Shown: positions 8,668-18,548 of the stretch, in pieces
How positions within the stretch are numbered: the stretch's first letter is position 1
How the letters are laid out: each line of letters starts with the position of its first letter
Source: Streptomyces sp. NBC_01445
GTDB taxonomy: Bacteria; Actinomycetota; Actinomycetes; Streptomycetales; Streptomycetaceae
Assembly: GCF_035918235.1 (NCBI RefSeq)
Contig: NZ_CP109485.1
Location: 1,612,001-1,676,000, forward strand
Reading direction: 5' to 3'
Length of the DNA: 64,000 nt
The notes under the pieces: model-generated
Database searches by the model: none
The model's input: the letters and a program-made list of their open reading frames with translations, nothing else
Told to the model about the DNA's origin: nothing
Translations under genes and position numbers: made by a program

Positions 8668-10062
8668 TCAGTCCACAAGAAGCCGGTGGGCCGGAAGCGT
8701 CCGTCCCAGGCGGGTCAGTGGGGACAGCGCCATCAGCAGCGGGGACAGCAGCATCCCTGCCGCCGTCACCGCAAGGCTGAGGCGCAGCCCCCACCCGTCC
8801 GCGAGGAATCCGCCGAGCAGCGAGCCGAGCGGGGTCAGGCCCATGCCGACGAACGTGATGGTCGCCGCCGCGCGGCCTTGCATCCCGTCCGGGGTCAGGG
8901 CCTGCCGGACGCCCATCACCGTGACGTTCACCAGCTGGCCGAAGGTCCCGAACACGAGACTGACCGCGACGAGGGCGAGAACCGTTCCCGTGGAGGAGCC
9001 GTGCAGCGCGGGCACGAACAGGAACGCGCCGTCACCGAGGGCCGCCGCGGACACGAGCACCACGCCGTGCCCGAACCGGCCCGGCAGTCGCGCGGCCAGC
9101 AGTGAGCCGAGGAGCGCGCCCGGCCCCGTGGCCGCGAGCGCGAGACCGATCTCCGTGCCGGACAGGTGCAGTTCCCGCGGCAGGAAGAGCAGGTAGACGG
9201 TCATCATGGCCGCCAGCGAGAACTGGAAGGCGGCCGAGGCGAGGCACACGGCCCGCAGCGAGGTGTCGCCGACGACGAAGCGGAGGCCCTCGCCGATCCG
9301 CCGCCAGACCCGCGGGGGACGCCGCCGGGGCTCTTGCGTGGGCTGCGGAAGACGCTGCGAGCGCTCTTGCGTGGGCTCGGGGATCGGCTCACTGCGGCGG
9401 ATCCGGCGGATCGACAGGAACGACATCGCGAAGAGGAGAGCACCGGACGCGGCAGCGACCGGTGCTGCCAGGACTGAGACCAGCGCCCCGCCGAGTGCGG
9501 GGCCTGCGATCTGGGCGGCGGAGCGGCTGCCCTCCAGTGCGCTGTTGCCCGGCACCAGCTGATCGCGGTTCACCAGCCGTGCGAGAGACGTCTGGTAGGC
9601 CACGTCGAAGAACACGGAGAGGGCGCCGACGGCGAAGGCGGCCACGAGCAGCGCGGGCAGGCCCAGCGCGCCGAAGAGCCCTGCCACGGCGGTCGCCCCC
9701 AGGGCCAGCGCCCGGCCCGCGTCCGCCAGCACCATCACCGTGCGCGTGCGCCACCTGTCCACCCACGCGCCGGCCGGAAGCGAGAGCAACAGGATCGGCG
9801 CCTGCCCCACCGCGCGCAGGGCGCCCAGCTCACCGGCGCCGGCGCCGAGCGTCAGGACGGCACAGAGCGGCAGAACGACCAGAGTTGTGTGTTCACCGAG
9901 TTGGGAGACCGTCTGGCCCACCCAGAGTCGGCGGAAGTCGCGGTCGCGCCACAGGCTTGGGGAAGCAGGCCGGCCGGAAGCGGATCCGGCGGAGGAAGCA
10001 GAGAGATCGGAGGGATAGGAGGGATCAGCGGAATCAGACGAAGCAGAGGACGCGGAGGGCAC
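8668..10062 (-). CDS. MFS transporter (macrolide/drug efflux-like)
   Basis: This is an integral membrane protein of about 464 residues with 12 predicted helices. Motifs include FRRLWVGQTVSQLGEHTTLVV at helix 1, AGAWVDRWRTRTVM (motif A-like loop between helices 2 and 3) and GRFGHGVVLVSAA in the second half. It resembles MFS efflux proteins of the MdfA/macrolide (MefA) class. I prefer a GTG start at 10062, preceded by AAGGGAT; an ATG at 10170 would add 36 residues with no homology. The first 35 residues are an odd Ser/Ala/Asp-rich tail encoded by short TCC/GCC/GAT repeats. Tail to tail with the molybdenum hydroxylase (59 bp between stops). The substrate is unknown. Confidence 0.85.
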   Translation of the reverse strand: MPSASSASSDSADPSYPSDLSASSAGSASGRPASPSLWRDRDFRRLWVGQTVSQLGEHTTLVVLPLCAVLTLGAGAGELGALRAVGQAPILLLSLPAGAWVDRWRTRTVMVLADAGRALALGATAVAGLFGALGLPALLVAAFAVGALSVFFDVAYQTSLARLVNRDQLVPGNSALEGSRSAAQIAGPALGGALVSVLAAPVAAASGALLFAMSFLSIRRIRRSEPIPEPTQERSQRLPQPTQEPRRRPPRVWRRIGEGLRFVVGDTSLRAVCLASAAFQFSLAAMMTVYLLFLPRELHLSGTEIGLALAATGPGALLGSLLAARLPGRFGHGVVLVSAAALGDGAFLFVPALHGSSTGTVLALVAVSLVFGTFGQLVNVTVMGVRQALTPDGMQGRAAATITFVGMGLTPLGSLLGGFLADGWGLRLSLAVTAAGMLLSPLLMALSPLTRLGRTLPAHRLLVD

Positions 10063-10286
10063 AGGGATCCCTTGCAGTACGGACGACGAGGCCCGCCACC
10101 GGACGCGCAGAGGGCGCACCGCCGGTTCGGGCAGGAGAGGGCTCGCTGTGCCACAGAACAAGGGCAGCACGCGATGACGGGCCGATCAGGGCCTACAGCG
10201 TCACAGCGTGCTCGTACGACCGGGCATCTCTCACTCCTCGCAGTTCACTCGCCGCCCGACCCTAGCCCGTACCGAAGGAGACCGAC

Positions 10287-10892
10287 ATGGGAAAAATCGT
10301 CATCAGCGAGAACGTCTCGCTCGACGGCGTCGTCCAGGACCCGACCGGTGAGGAGGGGTTCCGGCACGGGGGCTGGTTCGGCCGGATGGCGGACAAGGAC
10401 CGGCTGGAGTGGACCAAGGTCGAGTTCGACGAGGCGCTCGGCACGGAGGCGCTGCTGCTCGGGCGGCGGAGCTACGAGTGGTTCGCGGCCCGGTGGCCGT
10501 CCCGGAGCGGCGCGTGGGCGGAGCGGCTGAACACCCTGCCCAAGTACGTCGTGTCCTCGACCCTCGTCGACCCCGAGTGGAACAACTCGACGGTCCTCGA
10601 CGGCGAGGTGGTCCCCGAGGTCTCGAAGCTGAAGCAGGAGGTGGACGGGGACATCGTCGTCTACGCCAGCCGCCGGCTCGTGCGCACGCTGCTTGCGCAC
10701 GGCCTGGCCGACGAGCTGCGGCTGATCGTCCACCCGGTCGTGCTCGGGGCCGGCGAGCGCCTCTTCGGCGAGACCGGCGACGGTCTGTCCCTGCGCCTCC
10801 TCGAGACCCGCACCGTCGGCGACGGCCTCGCGGCGCTCACCTACGGGATCGTCCGGGACGCCCAGGGACAGGCACCGTCACTGGACCCATGA
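10287..10892 (+). CDS. RibD C-terminal/dihydrofolate reductase-like protein
   Basis: This 201-residue protein starts MGKIVISENVSLDGVVQDP, a signature of the RibD-C/DHFR-like family (NADPH-dependent reductase fold, about 190 residues). Further family features are LLLGRRSYEWFAARW, KYVVSSTL, and VVYASRRLVRTLL in the NADPH loop. A clear ribosome site (AAGGAG, 7 nt) fixes the ATG. Most members are stand-alone oxidoreductases of unknown substrate, not true DHFR or riboflavin enzymes. It is a monocistronic gene lying between the divergent MFS gene and argG. Confidence 0.88.
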   Translation: MGKIVISENVSLDGVVQDPTGEEGFRHGGWFGRMADKDRLEWTKVEFDEALGTEALLLGRRSYEWFAARWPSRSGAWAERLNTLPKYVVSSTLVDPEWNNSTVLDGEVVPEVSKLKQEVDGDIVVYASRRLVRTLLAHGLADELRLIVHPVVLGAGERLFGETGDGLSLRLLETRTVGDGLAALTYGIVRDAQGQAPSLDP

Positions 10893-10935
10893 GCACCTGC
10901 GCGCTGAAGCACCTGAGCACTGAACACCCTCCCCC

Positions 10936-12420
<1,485 letters not shown>

Positions 12421-12444
12421 ACCGACTGACACCGTCGGGCGGGA

Positions 12445-12487
12445 CGAGGAGGAGGGGGTGGCCGCTGCGGCCACCCCCTCCTCCTCG
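12445..12487. terminator. Bidirectional terminator hairpin
   Basis: A perfect 19-bp inverted repeat with loop GCTGC sits in the 83 bp between the convergent argG and ABC exporter stop codons. It lacks a T-tract, as is usual for actinobacterial terminators, and can serve both strands. Confidence 0.9.
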
Positions 12488-12503
12488 CTCTTTTCCCGGG
12501 CGA

Positions 12504-14387
12504 CTACGCGGCTTCCACCACGTCCGTCGGGTTCGCGAACTGCGTGCGGTACAGCTCCGCGTACCGTCCGTCCTCGGCGAGGAGCGTCTCGTGAGTGCCG
12601 CGCTCCACGATGTGGCCGTCCTCGACCACGAGGATCTGGTCGGCGGACCTGATCGTGGACAGGCGGTGGGCGATCACGACGGCGGTACGGCCTTCGAGTG
12701 CCTCCGCGAGCGCTTCCTGCACGGCCGCCTCGGACGTGTTGTCCAGGTGTGCGGTCGCCTCGTCGAGGATGACGACGCGCTGCCGGGCGAGGAGGAGGCG
12801 GGCGATGGTCATGCGCTGGCGTTCGCCGCCGGAGAGGCGGTAGCCGCGCTCGCCGACGACGGTGTCGAGGCCGTCGGGCAGGGAGTGGACCAGGTCCTCC
12901 AGGCGGGAGCGGCGCAGGACGTCCCACAGGTCCTCGTCGCTCGCTCCGGGCCTGGCCAGGAGGAGGTTGGCGCGGACGGAGTCGTGGAAGAGGTGGCCGT
13001 CCTGGGTGACCATGCCGAGGGTCTCGCGCAGGGATACGGCGGTCAGGTCGCGGACGTCGACCCCTCCGATGCGTACGGCGCCCTCGTCGGTGTCGTACAG
13101 GCGGGGCATGAGCTGGGCGACGGTCGACTTGCCCGCGCCGGAGGTGCCGACGAGGGCGACGGTCTGGCCGGGTTCGGCGCGGAACGAGATGCCGTGCAGG
13201 ACTTCGGCTCCCCCGCGGGTGTCGAGCGAGGCGACCTCTTCGAGGGAGGCGAGGGAGACCTTGTCGGCGGACGGGTAGCCGAAGCGGACGTCGTCGAACT
13301 CCACGGCGACCGGGCCCTCGGGCACCTCACGGGCGTCCGGCTTCTCGTCGATCAGCGGCTTGAGGTCGAGCACCTCGAAGACGCGCTCGAAGCTGACGAG
13401 GGCGCTCATGACCTCGACGCGGGCCCCGGCCAGGGAGGTCAGCGGCGCGTAGAGGCGGGTGAGGAGCAGGGCGAGGGTGACGACGGTGCCCGCTTCGAGG
13501 GTGCCCTCGATCGCGTAGTAGCCGCCCAGACCGTAGACGAGCGCGAGGGCGAGGGCCGAGACGAGGGTGAGTGCGGTGATGAACGCGGACTGCGCCATGG
13601 CTGTGCGGACACCGATGTCCCGTACGCGGCTGGCGCGGGCGGCGAACTCGGCGGACTCGTCGCCGGGCCGGCCGAAGAGCTTGATCAGCGTGGCGCCGGG
13701 CGCCGAGAATCGCTCGGTCATCCGGGTGCCCATGGCCGCGTTGTGCGCGGCGGCCTCGCGCTGGAGCCGGGCCATCCGCGTACCCATGCGCCGCGCGGGC
13801 ACCACGAACACCGGCAGGAGCACCAGGGCGAGGAGCGTGATCTGCCAGGAGAGCGTGAGCATGACGACGAGGGTCAGAAGCAGGGTCACGACGTTGCCGA
13901 CCACGCCGGAGAGCGTGTTGCTGAACGCTCTCTGCGCGCCGATCACATCGTTGTTGAGCCGGCTGACGAGGGCGCCGGTGCGGGTCCGCGTGAAGAAGGC
14001 GACGGGCATGCGCTGCACGTGGTCGAAGACCGCGGTGCGCAGGTCGAGGATCAGGCCTTCGCCGAGGTTGGCCGAGAGCCAGCGGGCGACGATGCCGAGG
14101 CCCGCCTCCGCGACGGCGATCACGGCGATGAGGAGGGCGAGGCGGATGACGGTGCCCTCGTCCTTGCCCGCGACGATGGCGTCGACGACGTGTCCCGCGA
14201 GGACGGGGGTCGCCACGGCGGTCAGCGCGGTGACCACGCTCAGGACGACGAACTGGGCGATCCGGCGCCGGTGCGGACGCGCGAAGGCGGCGATGCGGCG
14301 CAGGGTGGCGGGGGCGAAAGGTCGGGTGTCCTGCTGGGCGTTCATGACGCTGTGCAGCTGCGTCCACGCCGTGGTCTCCATGCTCAT
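12504..14387 (-). CDS. ABC exporter, fused permease and ATPase, SoxR-type promoter
   Basis: The 627-residue half-transporter has a membrane domain with six helices (about 40-330) and a nucleotide-binding domain (about 375-615). The ATPase has Walker A VALVGTSGAGKSTVAQ, signature LSGGERQR, Walker B ARQRVVILDEATAHLD and a switch histidine (AHRLSTI). It is MsbA/MDR-like and probably works as a homodimer. The start is the ATG at 14387, which lies only about 8 nt downstream of a -10 box, so the message is probably leaderless. The promoter carries a SoxR-like box (14404-14421). The Streptomyces SoxR regulon, triggered by redox-active antibiotics, is known to contain an ABC transporter (SCO7008 in S. 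coelicolor), and this gene is a good candidate orthologue. Confidence 0.9.
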   Translation of the reverse strand: MSMETTAWTQLHSVMNAQQDTRPFAPATLRRIAAFARPHRRRIAQFVVLSVVTALTAVATPVLAGHVVDAIVAGKDEGTVIRLALLIAVIAVAEAGLGIVARWLSANLGEGLILDLRTAVFDHVQRMPVAFFTRTRTGALVSRLNNDVIGAQRAFSNTLSGVVGNVVTLLLTLVVMLTLSWQITLLALVLLPVFVVPARRMGTRMARLQREAAAHNAAMGTRMTERFSAPGATLIKLFGRPGDESAEFAARASRVRDIGVRTAMAQSAFITALTLVSALALALVYGLGGYYAIEGTLEAGTVVTLALLLTRLYAPLTSLAGARVEVMSALVSFERVFEVLDLKPLIDEKPDAREVPEGPVAVEFDDVRFGYPSADKVSLASLEEVASLDTRGGAEVLHGISFRAEPGQTVALVGTSGAGKSTVAQLMPRLYDTDEGAVRIGGVDVRDLTAVSLRETLGMVTQDGHLFHDSVRANLLLARPGASDEDLWDVLRRSRLEDLVHSLPDGLDTVVGERGYRLSGGERQRMTIARLLLARQRVVILDEATAHLDNTSEAAVQEALAEALEGRTAVVIAHRLSTIRSADQILVVEDGHIVERGTHETLLAEDGRYAELYRTQFANPTDVVEAA

Positions 14388-14394
14388 GGAGTAG

Positions 14395-14425
14395 ACGGTA
14401 AGACCTCAAGCAACGTTGAGGTCAA
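14395..14425 (-). promoter_or_regulatory. SoxR/MerR-type promoter
   Basis: On the minus strand -35 TTGACC (14425-14420) and -10 TACCGT (14400-14395) are separated by exactly 19 bp, the overlong spacing of MerR-family-activated promoters. The spacer region holds the 18-bp dyad CCTCAAGCAACGTTGAGG (14404-14421), which differs from the E. coli soxS box only in the central bases. No soxR gene is in the window. Confidence 0.85.
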
Positions 14426-14488
14426 CACAAGGCTTCAATTCGAGGCGGGGGGCGCCTGGGAGCGGCGCGGGCGACGTGCCACGCTGAA

Positions 14489-14503
14489 CGTCACTCAGTG
14501 ACG
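14489..14503. promoter_or_regulatory. Perfect 15-bp palindrome upstream of the enoyl-CoA hydratase
   Basis: CGTCACT-C-AGTGACG is a perfect dyad ending 20 bp before the enoyl-CoA hydratase start. Its size and position suit a TetR-type repressor operator; the regulator is unknown. Confidence 0.5.
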
Positions 14504-14522
14504 ATCACTTAGGAGAGTCCGG

Positions 14523-15287
14523 ATGCCGGTCCGCGTCGAGCGCCGAGGGCATGTCACCACGGTCGTACTGTCTCGCCCCGAGGTCCGCAACGCGGTCGAC
14601 GGGCCCACGGCCGCCGAACTGGCCGCCGCCTTCAAGGAGTTCGACGCCGACGAATCCGCCCGCGTCGCGGTGCTCTGGGGTGAGGGCGGCACGTTCTGCG
14701 CGGGCGCCGACCTCAAGGCCATCGGCACGGAGCGCGGCAACCAGGTCGCCGAGGAGGGCGACGGACCGATGGGCCCGACCCGGCTGCGGCTGTCCAAGCC
14801 GGTGATCGCAGCCGTGAGCGGGCACGCGGTGGCCGGCGGTCTCGAACTGGCGCTCTGGTGCGATCTGCGGGTCGCCGAGGAGGACGCCGTGTTCGGGGTG
14901 TTCTGCCGGCGCTGGGGCGTGCCCCTCATCGACGGAGGCACGGTGCGCCTGCCCCGGCTCATCGGCGAGAGCCGCGCCATGGACCTGATCCTCACGGGCC
15001 GTCCGGTGCCCGCCCCTGAGGCGTACGCGATGGGGCTGGCCAATCGCCTTGTGCCGCCCGGCCGGGCGCGCGCCGAGGCGGAGGAGCTCGCGGAGCAGAT
15101 CGCGGCCTTCCCGCAGGCCTGCATGCGCGGCGACCGCGCCTCCGTTCTGGACCAGGCGGGGCAGGGCGAGGAAGCGGCCATGGAGGGTGAACTGCGGTAC
15201 GGAAAAGCCGTGTTGGAGGAGAGCCTGAAGGGGGCCGCGCGGTTCGCGTCGGGGGCGGGACGGCACGGGTCGTTCACCGACATGTGA
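14523..15287 (+). CDS. Enoyl-CoA hydratase/isomerase (crotonase) family protein
   Basis: The 254-residue crotonase-fold protein has the oxyanion-hole segment GGTFCAGADLKAI (about 57-69) and the second one SGHAVAGGLELALWCDLRVA (about 100-119). The family hydrates trans-2-enoyl-CoA in fatty-acid degradation. The catalytic region GVFCRRWGVPLIDGGTVRLP has Val-Pro-Leu where canonical hydratases have a conserved Glu, so true hydratase activity is uncertain. Ribosome site AGGAG precedes the ATG. It is monocistronic, with no other beta-oxidation genes beside it. A perfect palindrome lies just upstream. Confidence 0.88.
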   Translation: MPVRVERRGHVTTVVLSRPEVRNAVDGPTAAELAAAFKEFDADESARVAVLWGEGGTFCAGADLKAIGTERGNQVAEEGDGPMGPTRLRLSKPVIAAVSGHAVAGGLELALWCDLRVAEEDAVFGVFCRRWGVPLIDGGTVRLPRLIGESRAMDLILTGRPVPAPEAYAMGLANRLVPPGRARAEAEELAEQIAAFPQACMRGDRASVLDQAGQGEEAAMEGELRYGKAVLEESLKGAARFASGAGRHGSFTDM

Positions 15288-15317
15288 GCCGGCGCCGCGC
15301 CCGCCCCCGGCGAACGG

Positions 15318-16373
15318 TCAGTCGGAGGTGTGTAGCGGCACCGTGATCTGCTTGATCCAGGTGCCGGTGGTGAAGTCGCGCGCCTTGATGACGACCGAGC
15401 GGGGGCCCACCTCTACCTGGAGGCCCTGGTTGAATGCGCCGCCGAGCGAGACCTCGCCGCCCTTGCCGTCGTCCATCCAACCGACCTGCACGGCGGCGGT
15501 GTTGACGACGGTGAACCCTTCGGGGTTTGCGGTGCCGGGGACGACGCGGCGCACCACCCAGTCGGACAGGTTGAGGTCCCAGTGGGTGTGCCCGGAGAAC
15601 AGGAACACGTCCTTGTGGCGGCCCAGGATCGACAGGAGCCGGTCGGGCTGGAGGTAGTCGCTCATGTACAGCTTGTTGTGCGTGCCCGACACGGTGTTGG
15701 GCAGCGGGTGGTGGGTCAGGACCATGACAGGACGGCGGCGGCGCGCCCAGTGGGCGAGCCGGTCCTCGAGCCACGCGAACTGCTCGTCGCTGATCCACAC
15801 CTCGTCCCACAGCTTCGCGTCGTGGTAGTGGGAGTAGCGCTCGGTGCCGAGGCTGAGGACGGGCACGCCGCCGAACGAGGTCTCCGAGTAGACCTTGCCC
15901 CGCTCCGCGAAGTTGTAGAAGCTGCGGAAGAGGGAGTCCTCGGTGGTGCCGTTGGGCCAGGTCGCCTGGGCGAGGGTGTTCGGGTCGCTGTACTTCGGCA
16001 CGTAGAACTCGTGGTTGCCGATGGCCCACGCCACGCTCTTGGGGTGCGGGTGCTTGTCCAGGGCCTGGCGGACGGCCGCGTACTCGAAGTCGTAGCCGCG
16101 CGGGGTGATGTCGCCGGCTATGCCGAGGCCCGCGCTGCGGGGGTTGACCGAGTGCAGGTCGTCGAGCGCCTTGCCGAAGTCGGTCAGGTCGCCCTGGATG
16201 TCGCTGATGATGTTGAACCGCACGGTCCCGCCGTCGCCGTGGCGCTGTGCCGCGGGCTCGGCGGCGGGCGCCGCGTCGGCCGCGGGCGCGGAGACCAGGG
16301 AGCCGGTCGCGGCGAGCGCGCCGCCCGCGAGCGTCGCGCGCCCCGTCGTGGCCATGAACGATCTGCGATCCAT
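15318..16373 (-). CDS. Secreted (Tat) calcineurin-like metallophosphoesterase
   Basis: The 351-residue precursor starts MDRRSFMATTGRA, a twin-arginine signal with a hydrophobic stretch to about residue 28, so it is exported folded. Metal-binding motifs of calcineurin-like phosphoesterases follow in order: SDIQGD, GIAGDITPRG, GNHE, LTHHPLP and GHTHW. The last 90 residues form a beta-rich tail of the type found in DUF4073-containing phosphoesterases. I choose the ATG at 16373 because GGAGGAAACACCG sits right before it; the ATG 15 bp upstream lies inside that ribosome site. A DasR-like operator lies 108 bp upstream. The substrate (nucleotide, phosphodiester or other) is unknown. Confidence 0.88.
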   Translation of the reverse strand: MDRRSFMATTGRATLAGGALAATGSLVSAPAADAAPAAEPAAQRHGDGGTVRFNIISDIQGDLTDFGKALDDLHSVNPRSAGLGIAGDITPRGYDFEYAAVRQALDKHPHPKSVAWAIGNHEFYVPKYSDPNTLAQATWPNGTTEDSLFRSFYNFAERGKVYSETSFGGVPVLSLGTERYSHYHDAKLWDEVWISDEQFAWLEDRLAHWARRRRPVMVLTHHPLPNTVSGTHNKLYMSDYLQPDRLLSILGRHKDVFLFSGHTHWDLNLSDWVVRRVVPGTANPEGFTVVNTAAVQVGWMDDGKGGEVSLGGAFNQGLQVEVGPRSVVIKARDFTTGTWIKQITVPLHTSD

Positions 16374-16480
16374 CGGTGTTTCCTCCAAAGCGACTGCCCC
16401 CGTGTACGGGTGGTTGGTCGCCCTGAGCGTTACGGATCGCGATGGCCTGACGACGTACCGGAGGTGACCGGAACCTTAAA

Positions 16481-16496
16481 GCTGGTCTAGCCCAGT
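16481..16496. promoter_or_regulatory. DasR-responsive (dre)-like element
   Basis: GCTGGTCTAGCCCAGT matches the DasR consensus dyad ASTGGTCTAGACCAST at 14 of 16 positions. DasR is the GntR-family GlcNAc-6-phosphate-responsive repressor of chitin and aminosugar use in Streptomyces. The site lies between the 3' end of the acetyltransferase gene and the start of the phosphoesterase gene, which it could control. Confidence 0.55.
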
Positions 16497-16541
16497 TACC
16501 TTTTCGATATATCGCCGCTGTCCATGCACCCCGGTGAGCCT

Positions 16542-17462
16542 TCAGCCCAGTTCGAGGGTGGTGATACCGAAGATCCTTTCCTGGGCGAACGGCCGGACGG
16601 GGCCGGTGTACATGCGGGCCGTGGCGAACCCGGGGGTCAGGCCGTACGCCTCGGCGAGTGCCACCGCGGCCGGGTTCGACTCGGGGACGTCCACGGCGAC
16701 CAGGGCCCCGCCGACCGCCGCGATGAGAGCGTCGAACAGCGCACGGGCGTCCTGCGGGGTGTCGGCGAACAGCGGGCCGACGCGGAACGTGTCGAGGGCC
16801 GGGCGGATGACGCCGTAGCCGGTGACACGGCCGTCGACGACGCGGGCGAGCGCGCGATGCCCGTCACCGGCGAGCCAGGAGGCGAGGAAGCGGGGCCGGT
16901 CCGCGGGGTAGCAGGCGCTGTCGTACAGGGCGATGGACTTGAGGCCGCCCGCCTCGGCGACGGGGATGACGGTGCCGGGTGCCCGATCGCCTTCGGCCGG
17001 GCGCGGGGCCTGCGGGACGCCCGCGTAGCGGACGGTCGTGTGGGCCGGCTCGAAGCCGGACTTGCGGTAGTTGTCCTGCTGGGCCGGGACGCCGTCGAGG
17101 CCGACGGTCCTGCCGCCCGCGTGCGTGAGGGCCGCCTTCCAGGTGGCGATGCCGTAGCCGCGGCCGCGCAGGTCGGGCCGCACGAGGTAGAAGCCGAGGA
17201 ACGCGTAGTCGTCGCCGTAGTTGACCACGGAGATCGCGGAGACGGGCTCGCCGTCGACCCGGCCGATGAAGAAGCCGTCGGGGTCCTGGGCGAAGAAGCT
17301 GCGGGCGTCGGCGAGGCCCGGGTTCCAGCCCTCTTCCGCCGCCCAGCCGCTGATGACGGACCAGTCGTCGAGCGTGGCCCGGGTGATGTCGAGCCGCTCG
17401 GGCACCTCGGGGGTGCCGGCGGTCCGGTGGTTGCCGGAGGTGTGGGGGTCCGGTCGCGTCAT
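16542..17462 (-). CDS. GNAT-family N-acetyltransferase, two-domain
   Basis: The roughly 306-residue protein has an N-terminal GNAT domain: ITRATLDDWSVISGW opens the fold, and VRPDLRGRGYGIATW is the acetyl-CoA pyrophosphate loop (RGRGYG). A second, C-terminal acetyltransferase-like domain follows from about residue 190 (LARVVDGRVTGYGVIRPA), as in YitH/DUF1248-type two-domain proteins. I choose the ATG at 17462 because GGAGAGG precedes it; the in-frame ATG at 17525 lacks a ribosome site. It diverges from the methyltransferase gene. The substrate amine is unknown. Confidence 0.88.
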   Translation of the reverse strand: MTRPDPHTSGNHRTAGTPEVPERLDITRATLDDWSVISGWAAEEGWNPGLADARSFFAQDPDGFFIGRVDGEPVSAISVVNYGDDYAFLGFYLVRPDLRGRGYGIATWKAALTHAGGRTVGLDGVPAQQDNYRKSGFEPAHTTVRYAGVPQAPRPAEGDRAPGTVIPVAEAGGLKSIALYDSACYPADRPRFLASWLAGDGHRALARVVDGRVTGYGVIRPALDTFRVGPLFADTPQDARALFDALIAAVGGALVAVDVPESNPAAVALAEAYGLTPGFATARMYTGPVRPFAQERIFGITTLELG

Positions 17463-17615
17463 CGTCGCCTCTCCGTTCTGCGCGGCGCGCCCCAGGCCCG
17501 CCGCCTTGATCCATGCCGGGCCCATCCTTCCCGATCACCTCCCTCCGCCGCGACCACTGAGGCACGATGATCGGACACCTGACCGAACTGAGCCTCTTCA
17601 CAAGGGAGTTGCCGC

Positions 17616-18428
17616 ATGGGGGAGATCACGCCGCCGCCCATCGACCGGATCGACACCAGCAAGCCGCATCCCGCGCGGGTCTACGACTGGTTCCTGGGCG
17701 GCAAGGACAACTATCCGGTCGACGAGGAGCTCGGCCGGCAGATCGTGGCGCTCGAACCGCAGTCCAAGTACGCGGCCCAGCACAACCGTTGGTTCATGCA
17801 GCGCGCCACACGGCATCTCGCCGGAGCCGCCGGGGCGCGCCAGTTCCTGGACATCGGCAGCGGCATCCCCACCGAGCCCAACCTCCACCGCATCGCCCAG
17901 GGCGCCGCGCCCGACGCCCGTGTCGTGTACGTGGACAACGACCCGATCGTGCTCGCCCACGCGGGGGCGCTCCTGAGCGGCACCCCTCAGGGCCGCACCG
18001 AGTACCTCTCGGCGGACGTGCGGGAACCGGAGAAGATCCTTGAACTCGCGGCGAACATCCTGGAGTTCGACCGCCCGGTGACGCTGTCGCTCATCGCACT
18101 GCTCCACTTCATCCCGGACTCGGACGGCGCCCACGGCCTCGTACGCACCCTGGTGGACGCGCTGCCGCCGGGGAGCCATCTGGTCCTGTCGCAGCTCGCC
18201 GGCGACTTCGATCCGGAGCGGACGCGGGAAGCCGTGGCGATGTACGCGGCGGGCGGGGTGACGCTCGTGCCGCGCACGCGCGAGGAGATGGGCCGCTTCT
18301 TCGACGGGCTCGACCTGCTGGAACCCGGGATCGTGTGGCTGCCGGACTGGCACCCGGAGCTCGGCGTCGACGAGATCAGGAACGAGTCGCCGGTGCCGCT
18401 GTACGCAGGGGTGGCGCGCAAGCCGTGA
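17616..18428 (+). CDS. SAM-dependent methyltransferase, DUF574 type
   Basis: The 270 residues open with IDTSKPHPARVYDWFLGGKD, the hallmark of the large actinobacterial DUF574 methyltransferase family. QFLDIGSGIPTEPNLHRIAQ is the SAM-binding glycine loop, and VVYVDNDPIVLAHA binds the SAM ribose. Streptomycetes carry many paralogues whose substrates are mostly unknown. AAGGGAG 7 nt before the ATG fixes the start. Monocistronic. Confidence 0.92.
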   Translation: MGEITPPPIDRIDTSKPHPARVYDWFLGGKDNYPVDEELGRQIVALEPQSKYAAQHNRWFMQRATRHLAGAAGARQFLDIGSGIPTEPNLHRIAQGAAPDARVVYVDNDPIVLAHAGALLSGTPQGRTEYLSADVREPEKILELAANILEFDRPVTLSLIALLHFIPDSDGAHGLVRTLVDALPPGSHLVLSQLAGDFDPERTREAVAMYAAGGVTLVPRTREEMGRFFDGLDLLEPGIVWLPDWHPELGVDEIRNESPVPLYAGVARKP

Positions 18429-18484
18429 CCCTCAGACGCACCCCCTGAAAACCCTCATACGCACCTCTCGAATCTTTATGGTCA

Positions 18485-18515
18485 CCTTGACTATATTCAA
18501 GGCGCGCCATATCGT
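18485..18515 (+). promoter_or_regulatory. Promoter of the SPFH gene with overlapping inverted repeat
   Basis: -35 TTGACT (18487-18492) and -10 TATCGT (18510-18515) are 17 bp apart. The -35 lies inside the dyad CCTTGA-CTATAT-TCAAGG (18485-18502), a candidate repressor site. The start codon is 34 bp past the -10. Confidence 0.55.
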
Positions 18516-18548
18516 CGCCATGACGAAAACGACTAGGGGGCTCCTGTC

